Source: Pseudobacter sp. (lineage in GTDB: Bacteria > Bacteroidota > Bacteroidia > Chitinophagales > Chitinophagaceae). From it: DNA of 64,000 bases. The stretch lies in NCBI GenBank assembly GCA_017849455.1, contig JAFIGX010000014.1:1-64000 (forward strand), written 5' to 3'. The notes under the pieces are model-generated. The model saw only the letters and a list, made by a program, of their open reading frames with translations, was not told the origin of the DNA and ran no database searches. The translations under genes were made by a program, and so were the position numbers. Positions 8,237-18,131 of this stretch are shown piece after piece (within the stretch, counting starts at the first letter, position 1; every line of letters begins with the position of its first letter).

Positions 8237-9286
8237 ATGAAAGGATTACGCTGCATTGCAGCCGGATTATTGCTGACCGTTTTCTTTATCTCCTGTCAGG
8301 AAAAGAAAAAAGAAAAAGCCCCTGCCGCCTCAACCAGAGCCGCCGGTCCCATACAGGCCGAAGGATTTATCGTAAAGACCACTTCCCTCAGTGAGAACCT
8401 TGAAATTCCCGGCACCTTGTTACCGTATGAACAAACAGAGATCCGGCCCGAGATATCAGGCAGGGTTGTACAACTGAATGTACCGGAAGGAAGTTTTGTT
8501 CAGAAAGGCGCACTGCTCGTAAAATTATTCGATGAAGACCTGCAGGCACAACTCAAAAAATTACAGGTACAATTACAGATCTCTGAAAAAACGGCCGAGC
8601 GCCAGCAGGCATTATTGAAGATCAGTGGCATCAGCCAGCAGGAATACGATCTCAGCCAGTTGCAGGTCAACAATCTCAAGGCAGATATAGAACTGGTGCG
8701 CGTGAATATCGGCAAGACCGAGATCAGGGCGCCGTTCAATGGCAGGATCGGTTTGCGGAATATTAGTCTGGGTGCCTATATCACTCCTACCACCCTCATC
8801 ACAACCATCAGCCAGGTAGGACAACTGAAAATGGAATTCTCCGTCCCTGAAAAATACAGTGATGAAATGCGTAAAGGGCGACAGGTAACATTCACCATTG
8901 CAGGCAATGATACCAGGTTCAATGCTTCCATCATCGCTACTGAATCGGTGATAGAAGCCAATACAAGAACATTGAAGGTAAGAACGGTGATCAAGGGCAC
9001 GCATCCTTTGCTGGTGCCCGGTGCATTTGCGAAAGTGGCATTAAAACTGGGAGAAAACGATAAGGCGCTGATCATTCCTACACAGGCCGTCATACCACAG
9101 GCGAGGAATAAACGAGTGATCGTATACAAGGGCGGTGTTGCATCCTACCAGGTGGTGACCACCGGCATCCGCGATTCTTCCAATGTTCAGATATTAGATG
9201 GATTAAAACCTGGAGACACCGTATTGACGACTGCCCTGCTCGCCGTTCGCCCAGACAGTAAAATTAAATTAACAAAAGTTCAATAG
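8237..9286 (+). CDS. RND efflux periplasmic adaptor (membrane-fusion lipoprotein)
   Basis: The adaptor that links an inner-membrane RND pump to an outer-membrane channel. It starts with a lipoprotein signal peptide ending in FFISC, so Cys20 is the likely lipidated residue. The usual MFP order follows: biotinyl-lipoyl-like half (about 60-95), a short alpha-hairpin (95-150), the returning lipoyl half (EIRAPFNGRIGLRNISLGAYI), a beta-barrel domain and the membrane-proximal domain (IIPTQAVIPQARNKRVIVYKGG). First gene of a tight three-gene operon: 9 bases to the pump gene, whose stop abuts the TolC gene. Substrate unknown. The AcrA/MexA-type fold suggests drugs or other small organic molecules more than metals, but this is inference. 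Confidence 0.93.
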   Translation: MKGLRCIAAGLLLTVFFISCQEKKKEKAPAASTRAAGPIQAEGFIVKTTSLSENLEIPGTLLPYEQTEIRPEISGRVVQLNVPEGSFVQKGALLVKLFDEDLQAQLKKLQVQLQISEKTAERQQALLKISGISQQEYDLSQLQVNNLKADIELVRVNIGKTEIRAPFNGRIGLRNISLGAYITPTTLITTISQVGQLKMEFSVPEKYSDEMRKGRQVTFTIAGNDTRFNASIIATESVIEANTRTLKVRTVIKGTHPLLVPGAFAKVALKLGENDKALIIPTQAVIPQARNKRVIVYKGGVASYQVVTTGIRDSSNVQILDGLKPGDTVLTTALLAVRPDSKIKLTKVQ

Positions 9287-9295
9287 GAACTTCTT

Positions 9296-12200
9296 ATGAA
9301 TATCTCTGAACTGAGTTTGCGCCGGCCGGTATTGGCAACGGTACTGAACATCATGATCGTGCTGTTCGGTATCATTGGCTTTACTTTCCTGGGCATACGT
9401 GATTATCCTGCCATCGACCCGCCCAATGTAAGCGTCAGCACTTCCTATCCCGGCGCCAATGCAGAGATCGTGGAATCGCAGATCACCGAGCCACTGGAAA
9501 AAGCCATCAACGGTATTGCCGGTGTGAAGAATATCACTTCCACCAGCAGCCAGGGCACAAGCCGTATCAATGTGGAATTCGATCTCAGCATCGACCTCGA
9601 AGCAGCAGCTAATGATGTGCGTGATAAAGTGTCGCAGGCTTCCCGTTCACTGCCCGATGATCTTCCTGCACCGCCTGTGGTATCAAAAGCAGATGCCAGT
9701 TCGGATGCCATCATCTCCATGACGGTGCAGAGCAATACCCGCAACCAGTTGCAGGTAACGGAATATGCCGACAATGTGCTGGTGGAAAGATTGCAGACCA
9801 TTCCGGGTGTGAGCGCCATCCAGATATGGGGCGAAAAAAGATATGCCATGCGCATCTGGTTCAACCCTGCCAAACTGAGCGCCTATGGGCTTACGCCCGG
9901 TGATGTGCAGGATGCCTTACGCCGTGAGAATGTGGAACTGCCTTCAGGAAAAATATCGGGCAATTCAACCGAGCTCACGATCCGCACTTTCGGTCGTTTG
10001 TTCACGGAAGATGATTTCAGTAATGTGATCATCAAAACAGTCAATGGAAACGATATCAGGCTCAAAGATGTGGCTGAAGCCGTATTGGGGCCGGAGAATG
10101 AGGAAAGTGTCCTGAAAGAAAGCCGTATCCCGATGATCGCTATGGCGCTGGTGCCGCAGCCCGGCTCGAACTATGTGGCCATCTCCAATGAATTCTATAA
10201 GCGTTTCGATCAGTTGAAGAAAGAAGTGCCGGGCGATATCAAACTGGATATTGCGCTCGACCAGACGCGGTTCATCAAACAATCCATTTCCGAAGTGGAG
10301 GAGACGCTGATCATTGCATTGATACTGGTGGTGCTGATCATTTACCTGTTCTTCCGCGACTGGCTGATCGCCATTCGTCCGCTCATAGATATTCCCGTGG
10401 CCCTGATCGGCGCCTTTTTCATCATGTATATAAGCGGTTTCACCATCAATGTGCTCTCACTGCTCGGCATCGTGCTGGCAACGGGCCTCGTGGTGGATGA
10501 TGGTATCGTGGTAACGGAGAATATCTTCAAGAAAATGGAGCAGGGTATGAATAAATACCAGGCTGCCAAGGAAGGTTCCAAAGAAATCTATTTTGCGGTG
10601 ATCTCCACGTCGATCACACTGGCGGTGATCTTCCTGCCCATTATCTTCCTGCAGGGGTTTGTAGGCCGCCTGTTCCGGGAGTTCGGGATCGTGGTGGCAG
10701 GCGCCGTGCTGATCTCTGCCTTCGTATCACTCACACTCACGCCCGTACTAAACGTGAAGCTCACCCGGAATGTACATAAGCATGGCTGGTTCTACCGTGT
10801 TACCGAACCGTTCTTTCACTGGATGGAAAATGGTTATTTCAGTTCCCTTCGCGGGTTCATGAAAGTGCGGTGGCTGGCATTGGTGATCGTGGTGGCATGT
10901 TTCGGGATCATCTATTTTATCGGGACCAACCTTCAATCTGAACTGGCGCCTTTGGAAGACCGCAGCCAGTTCCGTTTATCGCTCACCGCACCGGAAGGTA
11001 CTTCCTATGATTATATGGACAACTATGTAGACCGTGTAGGCCAGTTCATGATGGATTCGATCTCGGAGCGCCGCATCGTGCTCATGATCACTGCACCAGG
11101 GTTCAGTGGCGCCGGCTCCGTGAATTCAGGAACGGTACGGGTGACAATGGTAGACCCCAAAGACCGCACCCGTTCGCAGAAAGAAGTGGTGGCGATGGTG
11201 AACCGCAACCTTCCAAAATATTCGGAAGGAAGGGCCTTTGCGATCGAAGAGCAGACCATTTCCGTGAACCGCCGGGCGGGACTGCCGGTTCAGTTCGTGA
11301 TCCAAAACAACAATTTCGATAAGATCAAAGAGGTATTGCCGAAGTTCCTGGACGAAGCAGGTAAGAACCCGGCATTCCAGAATGTGGATGTGGACTTAAA
11401 GTTCAATAAGCCGGAATTAAGGATTGAGATCGATCGTATTAAGGCCAGTCAACTGGGCGTCAGCATCGAGGCCGTATCACAAACATTGCAACTGGCATTG
11501 AGCAATCTCCGGTTGGGCTACTTCTACCGGGAAGGTAAGCAGTACCAGGTGATCGGGCAGGTGGCGCGGAATGACCGGGACGATCCCACCGACCTGAAAA
11601 ATATTTATGTACGCAACAACAGGAATGAGATCATCTCACTCGACAATGTGGTAACGATCCGTGAAGAGACCACTCCTCCTACCCTTTATCATTTCAACCG
11701 TTACAAATCCGCTACTGTGTCGGCAGGATTGGCGCCCGGCAAAACCCTGGGCGATGGCATCAAAGCCATGCAGGAGATCGCATCCAAATTACTGGATGAT
11801 ACATTCAACACATCACTCTCCGGCCCTTCCCGCGATTTTGCAGAAAGTTCGGGCAATACGAGTTTTGCGTTCGTGCTGGCGCTGGTGCTGATCTTCCTGG
11901 TATTGTCGGCCCAGTTCGAAAGCTTTATCGATCCGCTGGTGATCATGTTCACTGTTCCGCTGGCGATCGCAGGTGCGGTATTATCGCTGTGGTTATTCAA
12001 CCAAACCCTGAATATCTTTTCGCAGATCGGGATGATCATGCTCATTGGCCTTGTTACGAAGAACGGGATATTGATCGTGGAATTTGCGAACCAGAAACAA
12101 CTGGCCGGATTACCTAAAATGCAGGCGGTCACCGAAGCGGCGAAAGCCCGTTTGCGCCCGATCCTGATGACCAGCCTGGCCATGTCGCTGGGCGCTTTGC

Positions 12201-12385
12201 CGATCGCCATGTCGTTGGGTGCTGCGGCCACCAGCCGGATCCCGCTCGGCATCGTGATCGTAGGCGGTATCATGTTCTCCCTGATATTGACATTGTACGT
12301 AATTCCCGCCATGTATACATTCCTGTCGAGAAAAAAGAAAAAGAGCGAGCTCGACCAGATGGAGACAGAAGCTCAACGGGCATAA
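9296..12385 (+). CDS. RND efflux pump, HAE1-type inner-membrane permease
   Basis: Proton-driven trimeric transporter of the AcrB class, 1029 residues, the usual length. N-terminal TM1 (residues about 10-30), a large periplasmic porter domain, the TM2-TM6 block, a second porter domain and the C-terminal TM block are all in place. Proton-relay residues typical of HAE pumps are present: the Asp pair in GLVVDDGIVV (Asp401-Asp402, TM4) and Lys922 in GLVTKNGILIVEFA (TM10). This supports drug/proton antiport. The stop codon directly abuts the ATG of the TolC-family gene, so the two are translationally linked. Together with the upstream adaptor they form a full tripartite system. Confidence 0.96.
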   Translation: MNISELSLRRPVLATVLNIMIVLFGIIGFTFLGIRDYPAIDPPNVSVSTSYPGANAEIVESQITEPLEKAINGIAGVKNITSTSSQGTSRINVEFDLSIDLEAAANDVRDKVSQASRSLPDDLPAPPVVSKADASSDAIISMTVQSNTRNQLQVTEYADNVLVERLQTIPGVSAIQIWGEKRYAMRIWFNPAKLSAYGLTPGDVQDALRRENVELPSGKISGNSTELTIRTFGRLFTEDDFSNVIIKTVNGNDIRLKDVAEAVLGPENEESVLKESRIPMIAMALVPQPGSNYVAISNEFYKRFDQLKKEVPGDIKLDIALDQTRFIKQSISEVEETLIIALILVVLIIYLFFRDWLIAIRPLIDIPVALIGAFFIMYISGFTINVLSLLGIVLATGLVVDDGIVVTENIFKKMEQGMNKYQAAKEGSKEIYFAVISTSITLAVIFLPIIFLQGFVGRLFREFGIVVAGAVLISAFVSLTLTPVLNVKLTRNVHKHGWFYRVTEPFFHWMENGYFSSLRGFMKVRWLALVIVVACFGIIYFIGTNLQSELAPLEDRSQFRLSLTAPEGTSYDYMDNYVDRVGQFMMDSISERRIVLMITAPGFSGAGSVNSGTVRVTMVDPKDRTRSQKEVVAMVNRNLPKYSEGRAFAIEEQTISVNRRAGLPVQFVIQNNNFDKIKEVLPKFLDEAGKNPAFQNVDVDLKFNKPELRIEIDRIKASQLGVSIEAVSQTLQLALSNLRLGYFYREGKQYQVIGQVARNDRDDPTDLKNIYVRNNRNEIISLDNVVTIREETTPPTLYHFNRYKSATVSAGLAPGKTLGDGIKAMQEIASKLLDDTFNTSLSGPSRDFAESSGNTSFAFVLALVLIFLVLSAQFESFIDPLVIMFTVPLAIAGAVLSLWLFNQTLNIFSQIGMIMLIGLVTKNGILIVEFANQKQLAGLPKMQAVTEAAKARLRPILMTSLAMSLGALPIAMSLGAAATSRIPLGIVIVGGIMFSLILTLYVIPAMYTFLSRKKKKSELDQMETEAQRA

Positions 12386-13708
12386 ATGATCTTGATTATG
12401 AGAATTTTTGTATTGTTTGTTTTCCTGTCGTCGGCCTTCCAGGTAAGAGCTCAACAGGTACTGACCCTCGAAGACGCTGTGGCAGCGGCCTTGAAGAGCA
12501 ATTATGATATCAGGATGTCACAGAACGATTCCGCTTCCTATGCATTGGATAATTCTTATGCTTATGCCGCCTTCCTGCCGCGGCTGAATGGCACGGCCAG
12601 TAAAACATGGAACGTGAATTCGCAAAAGCAGGAATTACAGGATGGAAGAAAACCTTCCGCCAGCGGTGTCCGCTCGAATAATCTCTCGGCCGCCGTGACC
12701 CTGAACTGGACCCTGTTCGATGGATTGAAGATGTTCGCTACCCGCGAGAAACTGGGCGAGTTCGAAAGGCTCGGCGCACTGGGCGTAAAGAACCAGGTGG
12801 TGAATACGGTGGCTTCCGTGGTCACGAACTATTTCAATATCGTTCGGCAGAAACAACAACTGAAGGCCATCGAAGAACAGATCACCATCAATGAAGAGCG
12901 GGTGAAGCTGGCCGATATGAAATTGTCGGTCGGGTTGGGCAGTAAGCCCGAACTATTACAGGCCAGGGTCGACCTCAACGCACAGAAAGCAAACAGGCTG
13001 CAGCAACTCACACTGATCGCCCAACTGCGAGATCAACTCAACCAACTTACCGGCTTTCGCCAGGGTTCGGTGTATGAAGTGCAGGACAGCATTCCCATCA
13101 ATACCAATCTGCAATATGGCGACCTGAAGAACAATCTCGAAACATCGAGCCCGGCATTGCTCTTTGCGAAAAAGAATATCGACATAGCAGAGCTAACCGT
13201 GAAAGAACGAAAGGCCGACCTCCTCCCTATCCTCAGCTTCAATTCGGGCTATTCATTTTCCCGCACACAAAATAAAACGGTCATCAATACTTTCACTGCG
13301 CTGCTGAACCAGAACAACGGCTTCAATTATGGTTTCGGCCTCACCGTTCCCATTTTCAATGGCTTCAATACCAGGAGGCTGATCAAACAGGCCCAACTGG
13401 ACGTTCGCTATCAGCAGCTTTTTTATGAGAACCAGCGCTCACTGGTGGATGTGGGCCTCAGCAACGCCTTCAAGAACTATGAATTGCAGAAAAGCCTGCT
13501 GGCGCTGGAAGAAAGCAATATCGACTTTGCCAAAGAAAATGTGACCATTGCACTGGAGCGGTTCCGGCAGGGCGTATCCACCTATCTTGAACTGAAAGAT
13601 GCCCAGCAAAGCCTTGAAGATGCTTACAACAGGCTCATTGCAGCGAGGTTCAATACCAAGGTGGCGGAAACAGAGTTATTAAGATTGAAGGGCGACCTTG
13701 TGAAATAA
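12386..13708 (+). CDS. TolC family outer-membrane efflux channel
   Basis: Outer-membrane component of the tripartite pump, 440 residues, with two OEP repeats that build a beta-barrel plus a long periplasmic helical tunnel. A signal peptide ends around VRAQQ. The ATG at 12386 follows the pump's TAA without a gap. A second in-frame ATG at 12398 (MRIFVLFVFLSSAFQVRA) gives a more conventional signal peptide and could be the true start. The duplicated pattern (residues about 15-215 and 225-430) with heptad-like helices fits TolC. Last gene of the operon; purE follows after 41 bases. Confidence 0.93.
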   Translation: MILIMRIFVLFVFLSSAFQVRAQQVLTLEDAVAAALKSNYDIRMSQNDSASYALDNSYAYAAFLPRLNGTASKTWNVNSQKQELQDGRKPSASGVRSNNLSAAVTLNWTLFDGLKMFATREKLGEFERLGALGVKNQVVNTVASVVTNYFNIVRQKQQLKAIEEQITINEERVKLADMKLSVGLGSKPELLQARVDLNAQKANRLQQLTLIAQLRDQLNQLTGFRQGSVYEVQDSIPINTNLQYGDLKNNLETSSPALLFAKKNIDIAELTVKERKADLLPILSFNSGYSFSRTQNKTVINTFTALLNQNNGFNYGFGLTVPIFNGFNTRRLIKQAQLDVRYQQLFYENQRSLVDVGLSNAFKNYELQKSLLALEESNIDFAKENVTIALERFRQGVSTYLELKDAQQSLEDAYNRLIAARFNTKVAETELLRLKGDLVK

Positions 13709-13749
13709 TAGTTATTTTTCTTTTCTTTGCGGCTTAAACGAATGAGTGC

Positions 13750-14262
13750 ATGGGTCCACAGGTAGGTATAATTATGGGCAGTGATAGCGATCTTCCGGTC
13801 ATGCAGGCAGCAGCGGATGTGTTGAAAGAGTTTGGCATAGAGATCGAGCTGACGGTCGTTTCGGCCCACAGAACCCCCCTGCGAATGGTGGAGTACGCAA
13901 GTACCGCCAGGGACCGGGGCCTTAAAGTGATCATTGCCGGCGCCGGAGGCGCCGCCCATTTGCCGGGCATGGTAGCTTCCATCACTTCGTTACCGGTGAT
14001 CGGCGTTCCTATCAAATCATCCAATTCAATAGACGGTTGGGATTCTATATTGTCTATCCTTCAAATGCCCAATGGTATACCTGTAGCCACGGTGGCGCTC
14101 AATGCCGCTAAGAATGCCGGTATCCTGGCTGCTACGATCATCGGGTCATTTGATCCTACAACAGGCGATAAAATAACTGCGTATAAAAGAGACCTGGAAG
14201 CCGAGGTGTTGAAAAAAGTGGAAAAACTAAAATCAGGTGGCTGGTCAAACAGCTTTGATTAA
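13750..14262 (+). CDS. purE: N5-carboxyaminoimidazole ribonucleotide mutase
   Basis: Class I PurE, which rearranges N5-CAIR (the PurK product) to CAIR in purine biosynthesis. The 170 residues contain the conserved start [14 protein letters not shown], the catalytic-site segment VVSAHRTP (with the catalytic His) and the loop [15 protein letters not shown], then LPVIGVPI. Length and motifs are typical. It follows the efflux operon and leads into an unknown gene 10 bases later. The usual purE-purK adjacency is broken here by the three efflux genes. Confidence 0.97.
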   Translation: MGPQVGIIMGSDSDLPVMQAAADVLKEFGIEIELTVVSAHRTPLRMVEYASTARDRGLKVIIAGAGGAAHLPGMVASITSLPVIGVPIKSSNSIDGWDSILSILQMPNGIPVATVALNAAKNAGILAATIIGSFDPTTGDKITAYKRDLEAEVLKKVEKLKSGGWSNSFD

Positions 14263-14272
14263 TAAGTGAAGT

Positions 14273-15151
14273 ATGAAGGTAAAACTGTTTGAGTATAAGG
14301 AAATTGCTGCTTTTCCTTCCGGATCGGGCATTGAATATTATGATGAGAAGCTGTTCCTGGTAGGCGATGATGCCAGAGAAGTACTGGTATTGAACAAACG
14401 ATGGAAGGAACTGGAAAGACTGCCATTGTTCGATGCTCCCGGTACCCGCAGCTCTAAAAAAACAAAGGCCGATCTCGAAGCTAGCACCATCGTCACAGTG
14501 AACAGGATCCCCCGCCTCCTGATCATGGGCTCCGGTTCCAAAGAGCAATACCGCAATAAAGCAATACTCTTCGATCTCGACAGCTATCTCAAGGAAGAAT
14601 TCGACCTCAGTGTTTTTTATAATCGCCTCAAAGCATCCGGTATTCCTCAACTCAATATCGAATCTGCCGCATTGGTAGAAGACCATATCCTGCTCAGCAA
14701 CCGTGGCAATAAAAAAAATCCGGGCAACCAACTGATCATTACACGGAATACATTCTGGAAGAAACAACAACAGGCGGATATTGCCATCATACCCCTCGAA
14801 CTTCCGTTGAAAGACAGCAAGGGAGTGGGTATTTCAGGCATGGCTTACTCCATTATCAACGACTGCCTGATCTTTACAGCCTCTACCGAACTAACGGAAA
14901 ATGCCGTCGATGATGGGCCTATCGGCGATAGCTATCTCGGCATTATCGAAAATGCTTCCCGTAAGATCGGTCGAAAGAATATGAAGGTAAATGAACTGCT
15001 GAACCTTAGCGGCACCCACGAATTGTTCAAAGGATTCAAGATCGAATCCGTCTGCATCCAATCCGAAAAAGAAAGAAGGATGAAACTGCACCTGGTGGCA
15101 GATAATGATACAGGCAAGAGTTATTTATTCAAGGTGAGGATGAAGTGGTAG
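14273..15151 (+). CDS. Unknown cytoplasmic protein, beta-propeller-like (possibly DUF6929)
   Basis: A 292-residue protein without a signal peptide or membrane segment. The sequence alternates short beta strands with polar loops (SGIEYYDEKLFLVGDDAREVLVLNK; IESAALVEDHILLSNRG; GISGMAYSIINDCLIFTAS), a layout like a small propeller, and resembles Bacteroidota proteins annotated DUF6929; that family name is from memory and unverified. No catalytic residues can be named. It starts 10 bases after purE, so it is probably co-transcribed, and it ends 2 bases from the convergent bshC stop. Confidence 0.75.
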   Translation: MKVKLFEYKEIAAFPSGSGIEYYDEKLFLVGDDAREVLVLNKRWKELERLPLFDAPGTRSSKKTKADLEASTIVTVNRIPRLLIMGSGSKEQYRNKAILFDLDSYLKEEFDLSVFYNRLKASGIPQLNIESAALVEDHILLSNRGNKKNPGNQLIITRNTFWKKQQQADIAIIPLELPLKDSKGVGISGMAYSIINDCLIFTASTELTENAVDDGPIGDSYLGIIENASRKIGRKNMKVNELLNLSGTHELFKGFKIESVCIQSEKERRMKLHLVADNDTGKSYLFKVRMKW

Positions 15152-15153
15152 TC

Positions 15154-16749
15154 TCAATGCTCCCTGATCACCACAAACCCCTGTTCCAGCGTCAGCGAGC
15201 TTTTATGGATACAATCGAGGAATGCCTTTCCCCATTTGGCATAATAAGGCAGGAAATTCTCTACACGTTCCTGCAACCCATTCTCGGGGAAGAGACCTGA
15301 TTTGAGATGATGGATCTGCTGCTGTTCGTCTTCATATTTACGTTTTTCGGCCCTGATCATTTTCTTTTCGAGTTCCTGCAAAGGCTTTACGGTGCGGGCT
15401 TCCAGGGCTTCGATATGGGGCAGCAGGGTCTCATCCACCTGTTCTGCTTTTTCACGGATCTGTCGATAGAGCTGAGTGGCGGCCTGCAACTCATGTTCCA
15501 GTTTCAGGTGGCCATTTGAATATCGTTTGATCAATGAGGTTAGTAATTGCTGTTCGCTCTGAAAGAGATCAGGGAGGGAAAATCCCAGCCGTGCGATCTT
15601 TTCCTGCCATTTTTGCTCCACGATCATGAATGAATTCCGTAATACCAGCACCGGGTAAGGAACAGCATAGTGATGGAAAAGGTCTTTCAATTCAAGCCAG
15701 TAGCTTGTTTCTCCCCCACCCCCGATGAATGCAAGGTTGGGAAGAATGGACTCCTGGTAAAGTCCGCGCAGGATCACGTTGGGACTGAACCGTTCAGGAT
15801 GCGTTTCCAATTCCTCCAGGATCTCCTCTTTCGTGAAACGCCATTCGGTGTTGCGCACTTCATATTGCCCGTTATTCAGCTCTATCAATTCACGGATATT
15901 ATCCCTCAGGTAGAAAAGATTGATGGGCCTTGGGTTGGCCTGCACTTTGTATTCTTTCGAAAGTCGTTCGATGGTGCTGCCAACGATGGAGGAAGGTGTC
16001 TGCTGAAGCAGGTCGTCCCGGAATACAGGCTGCATGGCCCTTTTCAGGTGTTCGTCATCTGGCATCAAAACGATCAGGCCATGATCCGCGAAGAGGGCAT
16101 GCAATAATTTGAAAGTGGCCGTTTGAATATCCGGGCTATCGAGGTAGCAATCTTTCAATAATTGCACCAAAGGAGGTCCGAATGGTTGTACGGATAATTC
16201 ACCTTCGATGCGGTGAATGAGCTTGTCGAGCCCTTTGGTACTCATCCTGCCTACAGCGCCTGTTTGTTTGGTATCCCAAACGAGTTTGTCGCCGCTCAGC
16301 CAGATATTTCCTAACTCTTCGAGATCCGCATCTTCACTGCCGATCCAGAATACCGGCACAAAATGATGGCCGGGCAGATCGGATGTCAATTGTTCGGCAA
16401 GCCTGATGGCATGTATGATCTTGTAAATAAAATAGAGATGTCCCGTGAAAATGGCGGGCTGATGTGCTGTGCAAACGGTGAAAGTATTTTCCTGCAACAG
16501 CGATTGGATATTTTTTTGGACTGCTTCCGATGCAGGCGCCTGCTCATACTGCTTTTGAAGTGTGCTCACCAGCAACGCCCTGTCGGGCCCGAATTGTTTC
16601 CGGCCTTTAATGGCGTTACGAATGCCATCGAGATCGGGTGAATATTCGTAGAACGGTTGTATCGTTGGGGCTTGTTGCAGGTAATCGATGATGATCCTGG
16701 AGAAATAGCCCGTTGATGTATAAGGTAGTTGTGTAGTGCTACAGTTCAT
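15154..16749 (-). CDS. bshC: Bacillithiol biosynthesis cysteine-adding enzyme BshC
   Basis: Putative ligase that adds cysteine to glucosaminyl-malate in the last step of bacillithiol synthesis. The 531-residue length is typical. The conserved block FTVCTAHQPAIFTGHLYFIYKIIHAIRLAEQL (about 91-122) and the following HHFVPVFWIGSEDADLEELG match the BshC signature. A C-terminal coiled-coil segment (about 420-485, rich in Glu, Gln and Lys) is also characteristic. bshA and bshB are not in the window. Convergent with the gene ending at 15151. Confidence 0.95.
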   Translation of the reverse strand: MNCSTTQLPYTSTGYFSRIIIDYLQQAPTIQPFYEYSPDLDGIRNAIKGRKQFGPDRALLVSTLQKQYEQAPASEAVQKNIQSLLQENTFTVCTAHQPAIFTGHLYFIYKIIHAIRLAEQLTSDLPGHHFVPVFWIGSEDADLEELGNIWLSGDKLVWDTKQTGAVGRMSTKGLDKLIHRIEGELSVQPFGPPLVQLLKDCYLDSPDIQTATFKLLHALFADHGLIVLMPDDEHLKRAMQPVFRDDLLQQTPSSIVGSTIERLSKEYKVQANPRPINLFYLRDNIRELIELNNGQYEVRNTEWRFTKEEILEELETHPERFSPNVILRGLYQESILPNLAFIGGGGETSYWLELKDLFHHYAVPYPVLVLRNSFMIVEQKWQEKIARLGFSLPDLFQSEQQLLTSLIKRYSNGHLKLEHELQAATQLYRQIREKAEQVDETLLPHIEALEARTVKPLQELEKKMIRAEKRKYEDEQQQIHHLKSGLFPENGLQERVENFLPYYAKWGKAFLDCIHKSSLTLEQGFVVIREH

Positions 16750-16835
16750 AAGCTATCATAAAAGTACAACTTGCCTGCTTCTGGCAAATCCATAGGCCAT
16801 ATTTAACAAAGTGTATGAGAATTTGTTCAGGCCGG

Positions 16836-18089
16836 TCATTTTCTCTCCACAGCGAAGGCAGTCATTTCTATGCTGGTAGCTTTTTTCCCCACGATCTCTT
16901 CCACCAGCTTCCCCGTCCCGGCGGCCAGTGAAAGGCCGAGCATGGCATGCCCGCAGGCAATGGTCAGGTTATTGTACTTACTATGCCGGCCGATATAGGG
17001 CAGTCCATCGGGGCTCAAAGGTCTCAATCCACTCCATATTTTTTCCCTTGAAGGAAAGCTCACCGGCAGATCGGGATAATAATCTTTAGCGGCATTGAAA
17101 ATGGCCTCTGCCCTTTTGATGAGGAGTGGTGAGTTCAGTCCACTGATCTCCATGGTGCCACCCATGCGGAGATCAGGGCCCATTGGTGTCATGGCAGTGC
17201 GGCGATCGATGAGGATGGCCGGGTAACGCAGGTTACGTTCGATCTTTTCGAAGGTCATGCTATATCCTTTACCTGCCTGCAACAAAATGTGGATACCCAG
17301 GTGTTCCGTGATCACAGGTAGCCAGGAGCCGGGCGCCAGCACCAGCTCATCACAATTGAATTTTCCTTTGTCGGTGATGACAGCCTGCACCCGGGTACCG
17401 TTTTTTTCAAATCCTGTTACGGTAGTATTCAATTGCAGCGAAACGCCTGCCTGTTGAAGATGTTGTTTGAGCGTGCTCATGAAATCACCGGGATGGAGAT
17501 GGCAATCGATGGGATACAAAACACCTCCTCTTGCCGTTACTTCCACATCGGGTTCATGAGCCTGCACTTCCTGTGCATTCATCACTTTTGCTTCGATATT
17601 CAATCGTGTGGCCTGATGCGCCAGTTCTATTTCATGTTTTTCAGTGGCCGGATTTTTATAAAGCATGAAACAACCGATCTCTTCCATGCGGAAATGATTA
17701 CCGATCTCATTTTTGATATCGGTAGTGAGCTCGCGGCTCAGGTGGAGAATATTATTGAGATGTGGAATATTATGTTCCATGGTATGGGCATTGGCCTTTC
17801 GCCAGAATGCCATTCCCCAGCGGATGAGGTCTGCATTGAAACGGGGTTTGATGTAGAAAGGGCTGCTGGAGCTCAGCATCCATCGTAGTCCTTTTGCAAT
17901 GATGCCGGGAGAGGCCAGTGGAATAAAATGACTGGGAGAAACATAACCTGCATTGCCGAATGAAGTACCATTGGTGATATCGCCGCGTTCGATCACGGTA
18001 ACCTGGTAACCTGCCTTGTTGAGATAATATGCGCAACACAATCCGATCACTCCTCCTCCTACGATCGTAACATTTGTAGAACTTGCCAT
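16836..18089 (-). CDS. FAD-dependent D-amino-acid dehydrogenase, likely D-hydroxyproline dehydrogenase
   Basis: DadA/glycine-oxidase-type flavoprotein of 417 residues. The N-terminal dinucleotide-binding motif GGGVIGLCCAYYLNKAG (about 11-27) is followed by an acidic residue ending the second strand (VIERGD). The conserved C-terminal SGLRPLSPDGLPYIG ... GHAMLGLSLAAGTGKLVEE closes the FAD site. It lies 42 bases downstream of a ketoglutarate-semialdehyde-type dehydrogenase. That pairing is characteristic of trans-4-hydroxyproline breakdown, where a flavoenzyme oxidises cis-4-hydroxy-D-proline. The epimerase and deaminase of the pathway are not in the window, so oxidation of another D-amino acid cannot be excluded. 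Confidence 0.85.
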   Translation of the reverse strand: MASSTNVTIVGGGVIGLCCAYYLNKAGYQVTVIERGDITNGTSFGNAGYVSPSHFIPLASPGIIAKGLRWMLSSSSPFYIKPRFNADLIRWGMAFWRKANAHTMEHNIPHLNNILHLSRELTTDIKNEIGNHFRMEEIGCFMLYKNPATEKHEIELAHQATRLNIEAKVMNAQEVQAHEPDVEVTARGGVLYPIDCHLHPGDFMSTLKQHLQQAGVSLQLNTTVTGFEKNGTRVQAVITDKGKFNCDELVLAPGSWLPVITEHLGIHILLQAGKGYSMTFEKIERNLRYPAILIDRRTAMTPMGPDLRMGGTMEISGLNSPLLIKRAEAIFNAAKDYYPDLPVSFPSREKIWSGLRPLSPDGLPYIGRHSKYNNLTIACGHAMLGLSLAAGTGKLVEEIVGKKATSIEMTAFAVERK

Positions 18090-18131
18090 CTGGGAAATAA
18101 TAGTAGATTTAAGAGGGTCTAAATATACTAA

